DNA from: Dechloromonas sp.
Lineage (GTDB): Bacteria; Pseudomonadota; Gammaproteobacteria; Burkholderiales; Rhodocyclaceae
Assembly (NCBI GenBank): GCA_016791065.1
Contig: JAEUOD010000161.1
Coordinates: forward strand, 1 to 52,192
DNA length: 52,192 bases
Direction of reading: 5' to 3'
Shown here in pieces: positions 1 to 7,457 of the stretch (the stretch's first letter is position 1; each line of letters opens with the position of its first letter). The position numbers and the translations under genes were made by a program. A model generated the notes under the pieces. That model was not told where the DNA came from and searched no databases. It was given only the letters and a program-made list of their open reading frames with translations.

Positions 1-1
1 C

Positions 2-208
2 AGGCAATTGCTTGCTGCGAAAGCCGACGAAATTGATGGCCTGATCAAACGCCTGAAGGCGATGAGTAGCGGGCTCCGCCATGCGGCAGCTTGTCCGGCC
101 CCCAGCCATGTCGAATGCCCAAGTTTCCAGAAATTATTGAAAGCAGCTGCAACAGGTGCTCTGGAAAAACGGTGGGGTAACACGAAGATTCATGCTCCGC
201 GTAAGTAA
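2..208 (+). CDS. MerR-family regulator, C-terminal fragment (5' end outside window)
   Basis: The reading frame is open from the first bases of the window to a TAA at 206-208, so this is the 3' end of a longer gene. The visible ~68 residues begin as a helix rich in Ala, Lys, Glu and Leu, as in the dimerisation coiled coil of MerR proteins. A Cys-x4-His-x2-Cys cluster (ACPAPSHVEC) follows, placed like the metal-binding loop of ZntR/CadR/PbrR-type regulators. Family knowledge: such proteins twist over-long promoter spacers when they bind a metal ion. The DNA-binding domain is not in the window, so the family call rests only on this tail. The metal, the target and the neighbouring effector gene cannot be seen. 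Confidence 0.55.
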   Translation, partial: RQLLAAKADEIDGLIKRLKAMSSGLRHAAACPAPSHVECPSFQKLLKAAATGALEKRWGNTKIHAPRK

Positions 209-363
209 GGCGTTTTTTTACGCATGCTTCAGGCGCTCAGTTGGTGCATAACCAGCCCGCAAGACATTTGACCTGATGTCGGGTTCGGAGTGAAACAGCC
301 GCTCAAACGACCTTTTAGAGGAAAGATTGACGGACTGTTCTCGGACACGAGCACGCCAGAAAC

Positions 364-681
364 TCAACAGCATTCATCCTCAACCTGCATGAGCAGGGTA
401 AGCGCCTCGGTATCGCCGCAGTTCTCGAACAATTCCCGAATCTGGTTGATGTAGGAATGCACCAGGAAGAGGTCGTCGGGCGCCAGGCCATGCGGCGGTT
501 GGCGCTTGGCCATGAAATAGGCCCAGAATGCCTGGCCGGCGCCGGCCGACGCCTGGTTGCGTTCGATAAACGCCATGATGCGCCGCGCGTTTCCGGCGCA
601 GTCGATGCCCTCGAAGCTGAGATAGCGGTCGGTTTTTTGGCGGCAGGGGCAGTCGGTGGCTGCGGTCGATTCTGAGTTCAT
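364..681 (-). CDS. cowN: CowN, CO-protection protein for nitrogenase
   Basis: A small soluble protein of about 105 residues. The family shields nitrogenase from inhibition by carbon monoxide and so sustains N2-dependent growth when CO is present. Family hallmarks seen here: the early DRYLSFEGIDCAGNARR block, a central FLVHSYINQIRELFE block, and the C-terminal EDECC ending. The frame also opens at an ATG six bases upstream (687), but the GGAG at 688-691 abuts that codon and lies six bases before the ATG at 681, so 681 is the better start. The gene lies 30 bases after the CooA-like regulator on the same strand and is probably co-transcribed with it. No nitrogenase structural gene is in this window. 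Confidence 0.9.
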   Translation of the reverse strand: MNSESTAATDCPCRQKTDRYLSFEGIDCAGNARRIMAFIERNQASAGAGQAFWAYFMAKRQPPHGLAPDDLFLVHSYINQIRELFENCGDTEALTLLMQVEDECC

Positions 682-711
682 GTCCATCTCCGGAGTTGCG
701 ATGGACGGACT

Positions 712-1410
712 TTAGCCAGGCCGGCGAGAACTTTCCGTCGGCTGGCCGACACTATCATGACAAAGTCGCGCCAGGGCGTCGCGGGAGAAAACGCAGAGAC
801 TGCGCCGCCCCCGGCGCTCAATCAGGCCTTCGCGTTCCCACTGGTTGATCAGCGAGGAGACTGTCTGCCGTGTCGTGCCGAGCAGGCTGGCGATGTCTTC
901 CATGCCGAGATCAAGCGGTACGAGCCAGCCCCTGTCGTCCGGCATGCCGCGCCGGTCGACCAGGCCGAGGAGGAAGCGAGCGAGGCGCGCCGGCACTTCG
1001 CGAAAGGCCAGATCCTCGATCAGATGGACGGCATTGCTCAGCAGTTTGCCGAGTACCCGCATCATGGTCGGCGAGATTGAGGGATCGCTGGCCAGCTTGC
1101 GGGCGAAATCGGCGATATCGATGAGGTAAATCGTGCTCGGTGCGACAGCCTCGACGTAGGTTGGCGTATGCGTCGTATAGATGTCGCCGGGTTCAAGAAA
1201 GCTCAGGCTGAGTTCGCGATTTTCACCAAGCAGGTAGACGCGCAGGCGTCCGCTCTGCACGACGAAGACTTGGTTGCGCGCGCTGGCCGGAGTGGCCAAT
1301 AGACAGCCTTTGCCCAGGTCGCGACGCGTGAAACCCGTGAGCAGACTCTCCGGAATGCGCCGCAGGTCATGCGACGCAGCGGGTTGTAAGGGAGGCAGTT
1401 GCGCGTTCAT
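712..1410 (-). CDS. CooA-like CRP/FNR-family regulator (probable haem CO sensor)
   Basis: A 232-residue regulator with an N-terminal cyclic-nucleotide-binding-like beta barrel (about 25-115), a long dimerisation helix (about 115-145) and a C-terminal winged helix (about 165-225). It matches CooA, the CO-sensing haem activator, better than ordinary CRP or FNR: the barrel has GRLRVYL and the segment GDIYTTH aligns with GDMFCMH of Rhodospirillum CooA. His81 therefore aligns with the haem ligand His77, while the redox-switch Cys75 is a threonine here. The recognition helix TTRQTVS resembles CooA SSRQTTS. The N terminus reads MNAQLPP, so the Pro2 ligand of classical CooA is not at position 2. There are none of the N-terminal cysteines of FNR. 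It is the first gene of a two-gene unit with cowN and has a CooA-type palindrome upstream. CO sensing is inferred. Confidence 0.8.
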   Translation of the reverse strand: MNAQLPPLQPAASHDLRRIPESLLTGFTRRDLGKGCLLATPASARNQVFVVQSGRLRVYLLGENRELSLSFLEPGDIYTTHTPTYVEAVAPSTIYLIDIADFARKLASDPSISPTMMRVLGKLLSNAVHLIEDLAFREVPARLARFLLGLVDRRGMPDDRGWLVPLDLGMEDIASLLGTTRQTVSSLINQWEREGLIERRGRRSLCVFSRDALARLCHDSVGQPTESSRRPG

Positions 1411-1480
1411 GGTTTGCCGGAAGCAAGACCAGGACCACGCAGGAAGCCTTATTGATCAGTCACTTGTAAAAATGCCGCGA

Positions 1481-1496
1481 TGTCGTATTGGCGACA
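1481..1496 (-). promoter_or_regulatory. Palindromic CooA/CRP-type operator
   Basis: A perfect inverted repeat TGTCG-N6-CGACA lies 71-86 bases upstream of the regulator start codon at 1410. From memory, the CooA consensus is TGTCA-N6-CGACA, so both half-sites are near-identical to it. If used in a class II arrangement (centre near -43), transcription would start around 1445, with a weak TGATCAATA-like -10 region just upstream. Binding by the adjacent CooA-like protein, and hence autoactivation of the regulator-cowN unit, is inferred. Confidence 0.65.
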
Positions 1497-1507
1497 AGCC
1501 CGGACAA

Positions 1508-2356
1508 TCAGACCGCCACCAGCGTCTGCCGCCCGTACCATTCCTCACCGGCCGGCAGACTGACCGGCTGGCGAGCCGCGGCCGCCTCGACACACAGCAT
1601 GTGCCGCCAGCCGTCGGGCGACATGTCGACCATGCCGGCGCAGGCCTCCACCCATGGGTTCCAGACCACGACGTCGGGAAAGCCCTGGCTCTGGATGCCC
1701 AGACTGAGGTTGCCAGCCTTGAGCAGTTGCGGCCGGCGGACATCGTGATAGACCCGGTCGAGCGGAGCATCGACGACGAGTTCGGTGCCGGTCTCGCGGA
1801 CAATCCGGTTGTCGGCGATGGCGTCGCGGTAGTCGTAGCCGTAGAGCCCTTCGAGCGCCGCATCCTCGACCTGGGTGACGCGCAGGTAGGTGTGCAGGGC
1901 ACCGGTGAAGGCGAACGGGGAGCCACCGGTATTGGTGACGCACAGTTCGAGGTCGATGCGGTCGGCTTCAAGCATCAGTGTCAGTTCGGTGTGGAAGGCA
2001 TGCGGCCAGAGCGCGCGAGTTGCTTCGTCGTCTTCGATTTCCAGGGTGACCAGGGCGTAATCCTCGCCGCAACGCTCGGTCGCCACGCGCCACGGGCGGG
2101 TGCGAACGAAGCCATGCTTGGGCAGTTCGCCGAGCCCGGCAAACTGCGGGAAGCAGACCGGAATACCGCCGCGAATGGCGACACTGCCGTCGAATACCGC
2201 CTTGTCGGAGAGAAAGAGACGTTCGCGGCCATCCGGCGTCTGCCAGGAGAGTACTTGCGCTCCCAACTTGCTGATGATGGCGCTGGCGCCGCGCGGCCCG
2301 TTCAGGCGCAGGGCTTCAATGCCGTGAAATTCGATGGTTTCAATGGAGATTGTCAT
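1508..2356 (-). CDS. D-hexose-6-phosphate mutarotase (YeaD-like aldose epimerase)
   Basis: A 282-residue cytosolic enzyme of the galactose-mutarotase-like beta-sandwich superfamily. The family interconverts alpha and beta anomers of hexose 6-phosphates such as glucose 6-phosphate. Family marks: RGGIPVCFPQF at about 62-72, KHGFVR at 80-85 with His81, HTYLRV with His155, the DRVYHDV segment, and VVWNPWVE late in the chain. The chosen ATG (2356) follows a GGA-rich stretch and starts MTISIETIEF. The frame is open further upstream, but that part is only antisense-quality sequence. The start lies 17 bases inside the end of the upstream DUF3301 gene, so the two are translationally coupled. Specificity for glucose 6-phosphate rather than another sugar phosphate is by family only. 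Confidence 0.88.
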   Translation of the reverse strand: MTISIETIEFHGIEALRLNGPRGASAIISKLGAQVLSWQTPDGRERLFLSDKAVFDGSVAIRGGIPVCFPQFAGLGELPKHGFVRTRPWRVATERCGEDYALVTLEIEDDEATRALWPHAFHTELTLMLEADRIDLELCVTNTGGSPFAFTGALHTYLRVTQVEDAALEGLYGYDYRDAIADNRIVRETGTELVVDAPLDRVYHDVRRPQLLKAGNLSLGIQSQGFPDVVVWNPWVEACAGMVDMSPDGWRHMLCVEAAAARQPVSLPAGEEWYGRQTLVAV

Positions 2357-2690
2357 GTTTTTCCGGTGCCTTGGGCACCACGTAGAGTTGCGGGCGGATA
2401 TGCAGCAGTTCGACCTCGCCGCCGAGCAGCGTGACGCTGCCGGAGACGCGGTTATCGCCGGTATCGCTGTATTCGAAGCCATAGACGCGACGCAGCCGGA
2501 GCGCTCCCTGGTCGTCGCGAGCCAGGCTGAAGGAACGACCGACCACGGTTTCGTCGAGAAATTGCAGCCCTTCCTCGGCGCAGGCCTGGCGCGCGGCGCG
2601 AACGCCGTTCTCGCGCGCTTTCAGGGTGTCCAGCCAGAGCCAGATGGCAGCGCCCATGAGCAGCAGGGCGATCAATTCGCTTAAATCCAT
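2340..2690 (-). CDS. DUF3301 family small membrane-anchored protein
   Basis: A protein of 116 residues. One hydrophobic segment at residues 5-18 (ELIALLLMGAAIWLW) would place the N terminus in the inner membrane. A polar domain follows with the family pattern LDETV, RRVYGFEYSDTG and a late LYVVP block. The family is common in gammaproteobacteria and betaproteobacteria and has no established function. The frame stays open for 16 codons upstream of the chosen ATG, but the family start (MDLSELIAL) fits 2690. The 3' end overlaps the mutarotase start by 17 bases. It heads the pair, and its own promoter would lie in the 90-base gap shared divergently with the gene at 2779. Confidence 0.75.
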   Translation of the reverse strand: MDLSELIALLLMGAAIWLWLDTLKARENGVRAARQACAEEGLQFLDETVVGRSFSLARDDQGALRLRRVYGFEYSDTGDNRVSGSVTLLGGEVELLHIRPQLYVVPKAPEKHDNLH

Positions 2691-2778
2691 GGAACAAGTA
2701 TACGGAAGAGCGGAGATACTTCGCAGAAGCAAAGACAAATTTGCTGGATAATGCGCACGTCAATGACATTGTCGAATC

Positions 2779-4302
2779 ATGGAATCACCCCTGCAACTCC
2801 TCCGTGAACTTCTGCCCTTTCGCCACGCCCCGGCAGATGGCGAGAACGCCGCATTCCAGGGCCGACTGGCAACGCTGGCTGGCCTGGCACCGTTCGAAAT
2901 CGTTGATAAGCTCGCTGCCAAGGTGCTTCCGGACATCCTCGGCCAGAGCAACCTGCACATGCGCTTCAAGATGCTCGAGGAAGCGCGCATTGAAGCCGAG
3001 CAGGCACTACCGACGCTTGAACAACACCTGACCCAGGCCGACCTGCCCCTGCCCAAATCGGCGGCGCTCGCGGCACTGCATGCCGACAACCTGCTCAAGG
3101 GCATGGCCCATGCCTATGCCGGCATTGCCCGCAACATCGAACAAAACCAGCAGCATGCCGCGCTTGGTCACCTGCTGCATCGCAGCGTGCTCCGCGCCAT
3201 CACCATGCTCTCCCGGCGCCAGTTGCTGGCCTATCGTGCGTATGCAATGCCGTCGCCGGCCTCCTGGCAGATGCTGCATGAACTCTATCGCCTGACCTGC
3301 GCTCCCAGCGGCATGCCGCTGAATGGAGAAACGGGACCGATCGAGCACGCCTATCTCGGTGCCCTGCTCTTCGCCTTCCTCGAACCGAACAAACTGCCGC
3401 GCAACGAACTGGACATGATCCACCGCTGCACCGACCAGCTTTCCGCCTACGCCATCGTCGGCGAAGCCACGCCGGAAGCCCGCAGCAGCAAGAGCGCCGA
3501 GTCCTGCTTCCTGGTCAACCCCGACCAGGGCAGCCCGGGCCATCCACTGACCCGCCTGCCGACCGGCATCGTGCTCGCCGGCGGCCTGATCGTCGATTGC
3601 AGCCAGGTACTCGCGGCGCTCGACCGCAATCTGTCGCGCCTGCCCGGCATGCCGGTCGAACCGAAACTCGATGCACCGCCGGTCCTGTTGCAGAGCCTGC
3701 GCGTTGCGATCGGCGGCAAGAGTGCCCGCCGCTTCAGCCGCACCAAGTTCAAGCCGCGCGCCGACCTGATCGGTGGCCTCGACCAGGTCATTACCTTCCT
3801 CGACGGCAACACCTTCTCGCGGCGCTCGCTCGATGCCGCCTGCCGCCACGAATCGCGAGCGTTCAAGTCGAGCGAATGGTCGCTCGTCGACGAAAGCCCG
3901 GATGGATTCCGCATTCGCTTCATCAAGGGTGAAAAATGGAATATCGCGGCCGGCGACGTGGTGGCACTGCAGCCGCGCGAATCGAGCCGCATCCACGTCT
4001 GCCTGGTACGGCGTATCGCCACCAGCCAGAATCGTCTGGAACTCGGCCTGCAACTGCTCTCGCCCCAGGTCAGCATCATCAGCCTGCCGAATGGCGGCGA
4101 CCGCCATCTGCACGCCCTTTTCCTGCACAGCTTGCCGGCCTACGGCAAGTTTTCCGGGCTGATCGTGCCACCAGGCAAACTGGCGCCCGGGCAGCAGATT
4201 GCCTTCAACACGCTGGGGCGCACCCTGCACCGGCAAATCGGCAAATGCATCGAGGCCAACGAAGGGCTAGAATTCGTCGCCCTCGACCCGTTACCGGACT
4301 GA
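2779..4302 (+). CDS. Uncharacterised protein with possible C-terminal PilZ domain
   Basis: A 507-residue soluble protein without signal peptide or membrane segments. The first ~280 residues are mainly alpha-helical. The last ~190 look beta-rich. Within this C-terminal part RxxxR (Arg356-Arg360) is followed by D371-x-S373-x2-G376, the [D/N]xSxxG motif of PilZ cyclic-di-GMP receptors. The 10-residue gap between the motifs is shorter than the usual 20-30, so either another arginine pair serves (RRFSR lies further upstream) or the site is degenerate. A c-di-GMP effector role is therefore an inference; an HD-GYP phosphodiesterase is encoded at 36384. The ATG at 2779 is chosen over later methionines because the leucine-rich N-terminal region reads as protein. 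It is followed after 12 bases by rlmJ, so the two may be co-transcribed. Confidence 0.6.
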   Translation: MESPLQLLRELLPFRHAPADGENAAFQGRLATLAGLAPFEIVDKLAAKVLPDILGQSNLHMRFKMLEEARIEAEQALPTLEQHLTQADLPLPKSAALAALHADNLLKGMAHAYAGIARNIEQNQQHAALGHLLHRSVLRAITMLSRRQLLAYRAYAMPSPASWQMLHELYRLTCAPSGMPLNGETGPIEHAYLGALLFAFLEPNKLPRNELDMIHRCTDQLSAYAIVGEATPEARSSKSAESCFLVNPDQGSPGHPLTRLPTGIVLAGGLIVDCSQVLAALDRNLSRLPGMPVEPKLDAPPVLLQSLRVAIGGKSARRFSRTKFKPRADLIGGLDQVITFLDGNTFSRRSLDAACRHESRAFKSSEWSLVDESPDGFRIRFIKGEKWNIAAGDVVALQPRESSRIHVCLVRRIATSQNRLELGLQLLSPQVSIISLPNGGDRHLHALFLHSLPAYGKFSGLIVPPGKLAPGQQIAFNTLGRTLHRQIGKCIEANEGLEFVALDPLPD

Positions 4303-4314
4303 TTTCCTGCCCCC

Positions 4315-5160
4315 ATGCTGAGCTACCGCCACGCCTTCCACGCCGGCAACCATGCCGATGTGCTGAAACACCTCATCCTCATCCAAATTGCCGAGTATCT
4401 CAAGGAAAAGCCGGCATCTTTCTGGATCATCGATACCCATGCCGGCGCCGGTCGTTACGAACTGGAGTCGACTCATGCCAGCAAGCTCGCCGAATACCGC
4501 GATGGCGTTGGGCGACTGTGGGAAGCCAAGGGGCTACCGCCGGCTGCTGCCGATTATCTCGACTTCGTGCGCATGCTCAATCCGGACGGCAAGTTGCGGC
4601 ACTATCCGGGTTCGCCGTGGCTGGCCAGCCAGTTGCTGCGTCCGGAAGACCGCCTGCGCCTCTACGAACTGCATAGCACGGACGTCAAGTTGCTGCAGGA
4701 ATGCTTCAAGGGTGCCGGCCGCCAGATCCAGGTCACAGCCGGCGATGGTTTTGCCGGCCTCAAAGCCATCCTGCCGCCACCGCCGCGCCGGGCGCTGGTC
4801 CTGATCGACCCTTCCTACGAAACGCGCGATGACTACACGAATGTCGTCAAGGGCTTGCAGGAAGCGCTCAAACGCTTCCCGACCGGTACCTATGCCCTGT
4901 GGTATCCGATGCTCTCCAAACTCGAATCGCGCAAGCTTCCTGATCGTCTCAAGGCGCTCGGCGCCAAGGATTGGCTGCATGCCACGCTGGAGGTCACCGC
5001 CCCATCAAAGGACGGTTTCGGCATGCACGGCAGCGGCATGTTCGTGATCAACCCGCCCTGGACACTGGAGCGCAAGCTTCATGAAACCCTGCCCCGGGTC
5101 ACCGAACTGCTCGCCCAGGGCGAAGGCGCCAAGTTCACGCTGGAAAGCGAGTCAGCCTAG
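4315..5160 (+). CDS. rlmJ: 23S rRNA (adenine-2030 N6) methyltransferase RlmJ
   Basis: A 281-residue protein, the normal family length (E. coli RlmJ is about 280). It uses S-adenosylmethionine to methylate A2030 of 23S rRNA on naked or partly assembled 50S RNA. The N-terminal MLSYRHAFHAGNHADVLKH block is diagnostic; DTHAGAGRY (about 41-49) is the SAM-binding loop. The catalytic motif reads DPSY at Asp165, where most N6-adenine methyltransferases have DPPY, a conservative change. A C-terminal GMHGSGMFVINPPW block closes the fold. It starts 12 bases after the preceding gene and ends in a 9-base convergent overlap with the MazG-like gene on the other strand. Confidence 0.95.
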   Translation: MLSYRHAFHAGNHADVLKHLILIQIAEYLKEKPASFWIIDTHAGAGRYELESTHASKLAEYRDGVGRLWEAKGLPPAAADYLDFVRMLNPDGKLRHYPGSPWLASQLLRPEDRLRLYELHSTDVKLLQECFKGAGRQIQVTAGDGFAGLKAILPPPPRRALVLIDPSYETRDDYTNVVKGLQEALKRFPTGTYALWYPMLSKLESRKLPDRLKALGAKDWLHATLEVTAPSKDGFGMHGSGMFVINPPWTLERKLHETLPRVTELLAQGEGAKFTLESESA

Positions 5161-5508
5161 CTCGGTGTACTTGGCCCGCGAGCCGTAGGCCTTGTCGACC
5201 GGATATTTCTCGGCATTCTTGACCAGCTTGCGGTGCGCCGCTTCGACCAGGTCGATGCCTGCCGTGTCGGCGATCAGCAGCAAGTAGAGCAGGATGTCGG
5301 CGCATTCGTCGCGCAAGGCCTCGGCCGATTTTGGTTCGAGCGGCAGCGCGGCAATCTCGGCATCGCTCTTCCATTGCGTCAGTTCCAGCAACTCTGCGGC
5401 TTCGAGGTTCAGCGAGGTAATCAGATTGCGCAGCGAATGAAACTGCCGCCAGTCGCGGGCATCGCGGAAGGCCAGCAGTTCGGTGGTCAGGGCGTGGAGA
5501 TCGCTCAT
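5152..5508 (-). CDS. MazG-like nucleotide pyrophosphohydrolase
   Basis: A 118-residue single-domain all-alpha NTP pyrophosphatase of the MazG/RS21-C6 type, which hydrolyses nucleoside triphosphates to monophosphate and pyrophosphate and is thought to clean the nucleotide pool. The paired metal-binding motifs are intact: E36-x2-E39 in NLEAAELLE and E68-x2-D71 in RDECADILLY. A third conserved patch KNAEKYPVDKAYG lies near the C terminus. The start is the ATG opening MSDLHAL; upstream in-frame sequence does not look coding. Its 3' end overlaps rlmJ tail-to-tail. The 90-base gap to the divergent symporter at 5599 must hold both promoters, but none is obvious. Preference for modified deoxynucleotides is known for related enzymes only. 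Confidence 0.88.
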   Translation of the reverse strand: MSDLHALTTELLAFRDARDWRQFHSLRNLITSLNLEAAELLELTQWKSDAEIAALPLEPKSAEALRDECADILLYLLLIADTAGIDLVEAAHRKLVKNAEKYPVDKAYGSRAKYTELG

Positions 5509-5598
5509 TTTCGGTTCCGGTTGAGGTAAGGTATGGATCATGCCAGCGCGGCATGATGCCCACAACGCCGGCCACGAGCCGACTTTCCCAGCTCCACG

Positions 5599-6834
5599 AT
5601 GAAATCGATGTCACTGAATACCCGAATCCTGATCGGCTGCCTGGCCGGCATCATCGGCGGCTTCTGGCTGGCCGGTCAGCCGGCTGCGCCGCTCGCCGCC
5701 GACACGCTCTATGGCGCCAAGCTGATCGGCAATCTCTTCCTCGACCTGCTGCGCATGGTGCTCGTCCCGCTGATCTTCGCCTCCATCGTCAGCGGCGTCG
5801 CCAACTTGCGCGCCCACGGCCAGATGCATCGGGTGTGGACAACGACCCTAGCTTTCTTCTTCAGCACCATGGGCCTGGCCATCGTCATCGGCTTCGGCGC
5901 GGCGCACATTTTCCGGCCGGGCGAAGGCATGCACCTGGAGATGTTCGCCGAGGCGACGAAGAACTTCCAGGCACGCCAGATGCCGCTACCCGACTACATC
6001 GCCCAGTTCCTGCGCGGCCTGTTCCAGAACCCGTTCAAGGCGCTGGCCAATGGCGACATGCTGGCCGTCGTGATCATCGCCCTCTTCCTCGGCATCGCGC
6101 TGGTCGTCGGTGGCGAGCGTTACCGCAATATCCGGACGCTAATCGAGGAACTGCAGGAAATCTGCCTGCGCATCGTCGGCTGGATCATGCACCTGGCGCC
6201 CTTCGGCCTCGCCGCCCTGCTCCTGCAACTGGTCGCCACGCAGAAGGGGGAACTGCTGCTCAGCCTCGGGCATTTCATCGCCATCGTCACCGGTACCACG
6301 CTCTTCCACGGGCTGATCGTGCTGCCGCTCATCTTGTGGACGATTGCCCGCGTCTCGCCGCTTCGCTTCTTCAAAGGGACACGGGAAGCCCTGATCACCG
6401 CCTTCGTGACCAGTTCGAGCGCCGCGACCCTGCCCGTTTCGCTGCGTTGCGCCGAGCAGCACCTGCACGTCAAGAAGGATGTCGCCAATTTCGTCGTCCC
6501 GCTCGGCGCCACCGTCAACATGGACGGCACGGCGCTCTACGAAGCCGCCGCCGCCCTCTTCGTCGCCCGCCTGGCCGGCATCGAACTCGACATCGCCAGC
6601 CAGATGATCATCTTCGTCGTCGCCATGCTCGGTGCGATCGGTGCTCCGGGCATTCCCAGCACCGGCATGCTGTCGATGGTGCTCGTGCTCGAATCGGTCG
6701 GACTGCCGACCGAAGCCATCGCCATCCTGCTGCCGATCGATCGCATCCTCGACACCGTACGTACCGCCGTCAATGTCGAGGGCGATCTGGTCGGCGCGCT
6801 GATCGTCCAGAAACTGAGCGAAGATTCCGCCTGA
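5599..6834 (+). CDS. Dicarboxylate/amino acid:cation symporter (DAACS family)
   Basis: A 411-residue inner-membrane transporter of the GltP/DctA family, which couples uptake of glutamate, aspartate or C4-dicarboxylates to protons or sodium. The re-entrant loop HP1 serine-rich motif [11 protein letters not shown] (about 272-282), the [10 protein letters not shown] motif of TM7 (about 307-316) and the HP2 loop [10 protein letters not shown] are all present, so the transport core is intact. Eight membrane helices and two hairpins can be traced. DctA proteins are usually a little longer, so the substrate cannot be fixed. The start at 5599 opens MKSMSLNTR just before TM1; a second Met lies three codons on. 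The next gene (carbonic anhydrase) begins 16 bases after the stop and is likely co-transcribed. Confidence 0.9.
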   Translation: MKSMSLNTRILIGCLAGIIGGFWLAGQPAAPLAADTLYGAKLIGNLFLDLLRMVLVPLIFASIVSGVANLRAHGQMHRVWTTTLAFFFSTMGLAIVIGFGAAHIFRPGEGMHLEMFAEATKNFQARQMPLPDYIAQFLRGLFQNPFKALANGDMLAVVIIALFLGIALVVGGERYRNIRTLIEELQEICLRIVGWIMHLAPFGLAALLLQLVATQKGELLLSLGHFIAIVTGTTLFHGLIVLPLILWTIARVSPLRFFKGTREALITAFVTSSSAATLPVSLRCAEQHLHVKKDVANFVVPLGATVNMDGTALYEAAAALFVARLAGIELDIASQMIIFVVAMLGAIGAPGIPSTGMLSMVLVLESVGLPTEAIAILLPIDRILDTVRTAVNVEGDLVGALIVQKLSEDSA

Positions 6835-6850
6835 ACCCCAAGGAGACAAC

Positions 6851-7372
6851 ATGCCCCTCTATCAACTCGGCAACAAGCAACCGCAACTCGGCGAGAATGC
6901 CTGGGTCGCCCCCAACGCCACGGTGATTGGCGACATCCGCCTCGGCGCCAATAGTTCGATCTGGTTCAACGCCACCTTACGCGGCGACAACGATCCGATC
7001 CACATCGGCGACAACACCAACATTCAGGACGGCTCGGTGCTGCACACCGACGAAGGCGTGCCGATGCACATCGGCAATAACGTCACCGTCGGCCACCTCG
7101 TCATGCTGCACGGCTGCACGGTCGGCGACGGCAGCCTGATCGGCATCGGCTCGGTAATCCTCAACCGCGCGGTGATCGGCAAGGGCTGTATCGTCGGCGC
7201 CAACACGCTGATCCCCGAAGGCAAGGTCTTCCCCGACCGCGTGCTGATCGTCGGCTCGCCGGGCAAGGTGGTGCGCGAACTGAGCGACGCCGACGTCGCC
7301 AACCTGCAGAAATCAGCCGCACACTATGTCGACAATGCGGCGCGTTACCGAGATACGCTGACCCCGCTCTAG
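6851..7372 (+). CDS. Gamma-class carbonic anhydrase family protein
   Basis: A 173-residue left-handed beta-helix protein built of hexapeptide repeats, related to the Cam carbonic anhydrase and to PaaY/YrdA. It forms trimers with a metal at the subunit interface. The three histidine ligands are present: His65 (LHTDEG), His82 (GHLVML) and His87 (LHGC). Arg44 and Asp46 of the RGDNDPI loop, which order the trimer interface, are also kept. AAGGAGA sits seven bases before the ATG, which makes the start firm. The acidic loop of Methanosarcina Cam is missing, as is usual in this short subclass, so CO2 hydration activity is uncertain. It follows the symporter by 16 bases. Confidence 0.9.
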   Translation: MPLYQLGNKQPQLGENAWVAPNATVIGDIRLGANSSIWFNATLRGDNDPIHIGDNTNIQDGSVLHTDEGVPMHIGNNVTVGHLVMLHGCTVGDGSLIGIGSVILNRAVIGKGCIVGANTLIPEGKVFPDRVLIVGSPGKVVRELSDADVANLQKSAAHYVDNAARYRDTLTPL

Positions 7373-7390
7373 CCGCCGGCACTCCCGAAA

Positions 7391-7410
7391 GCGGGCCGTG
7401 ACAAGCCCGC
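7391..7410. repeat. Short hairpin in front of the patatin-CHAT-MBL unit
   Basis: GCGGGC and GCCCGC form a six-base stem around an eight-base loop that contains the proposed -35 element. It lies 18 bases after the carbonic anhydrase stop. There is no T run, so it is not a standard intrinsic terminator. It may be an operator or a weak terminator. Confidence 0.4.
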
Positions 7411-7426
7411 GCGATGCTTCTATCAT
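7398..7426 (+). promoter_or_regulatory. Sigma70-like promoter of the patatin-CHAT-MBL unit
   Basis: GTGACA (7398-7403) and TATCAT (7421-7426) are separated by exactly 17 bases; each matches the consensus at five of six positions. The predicted transcription start is near 7433, giving a leader of about 25 bases with GAGGAG ahead of the ATG at 7458. The -35 box sits inside the loop of an inverted repeat (7391-7410), an arrangement compatible with repressor binding. Prediction from sequence only. Confidence 0.55.
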
Positions 7427-7457
7427 CGCTGGACAAGCAGAAGACGAGGAGACTGCC

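Noticed and set aside
1422-1437. Sigma54-like -24/-12 element on the minus strand (TGG-N9-TTGCT) ahead of the CooA-like gene
   Set aside because: GG-N10-GC spacing fits, but two positions of the -24 box differ and the implied start (about 1411) would fall on the start codon, leaving no leader.
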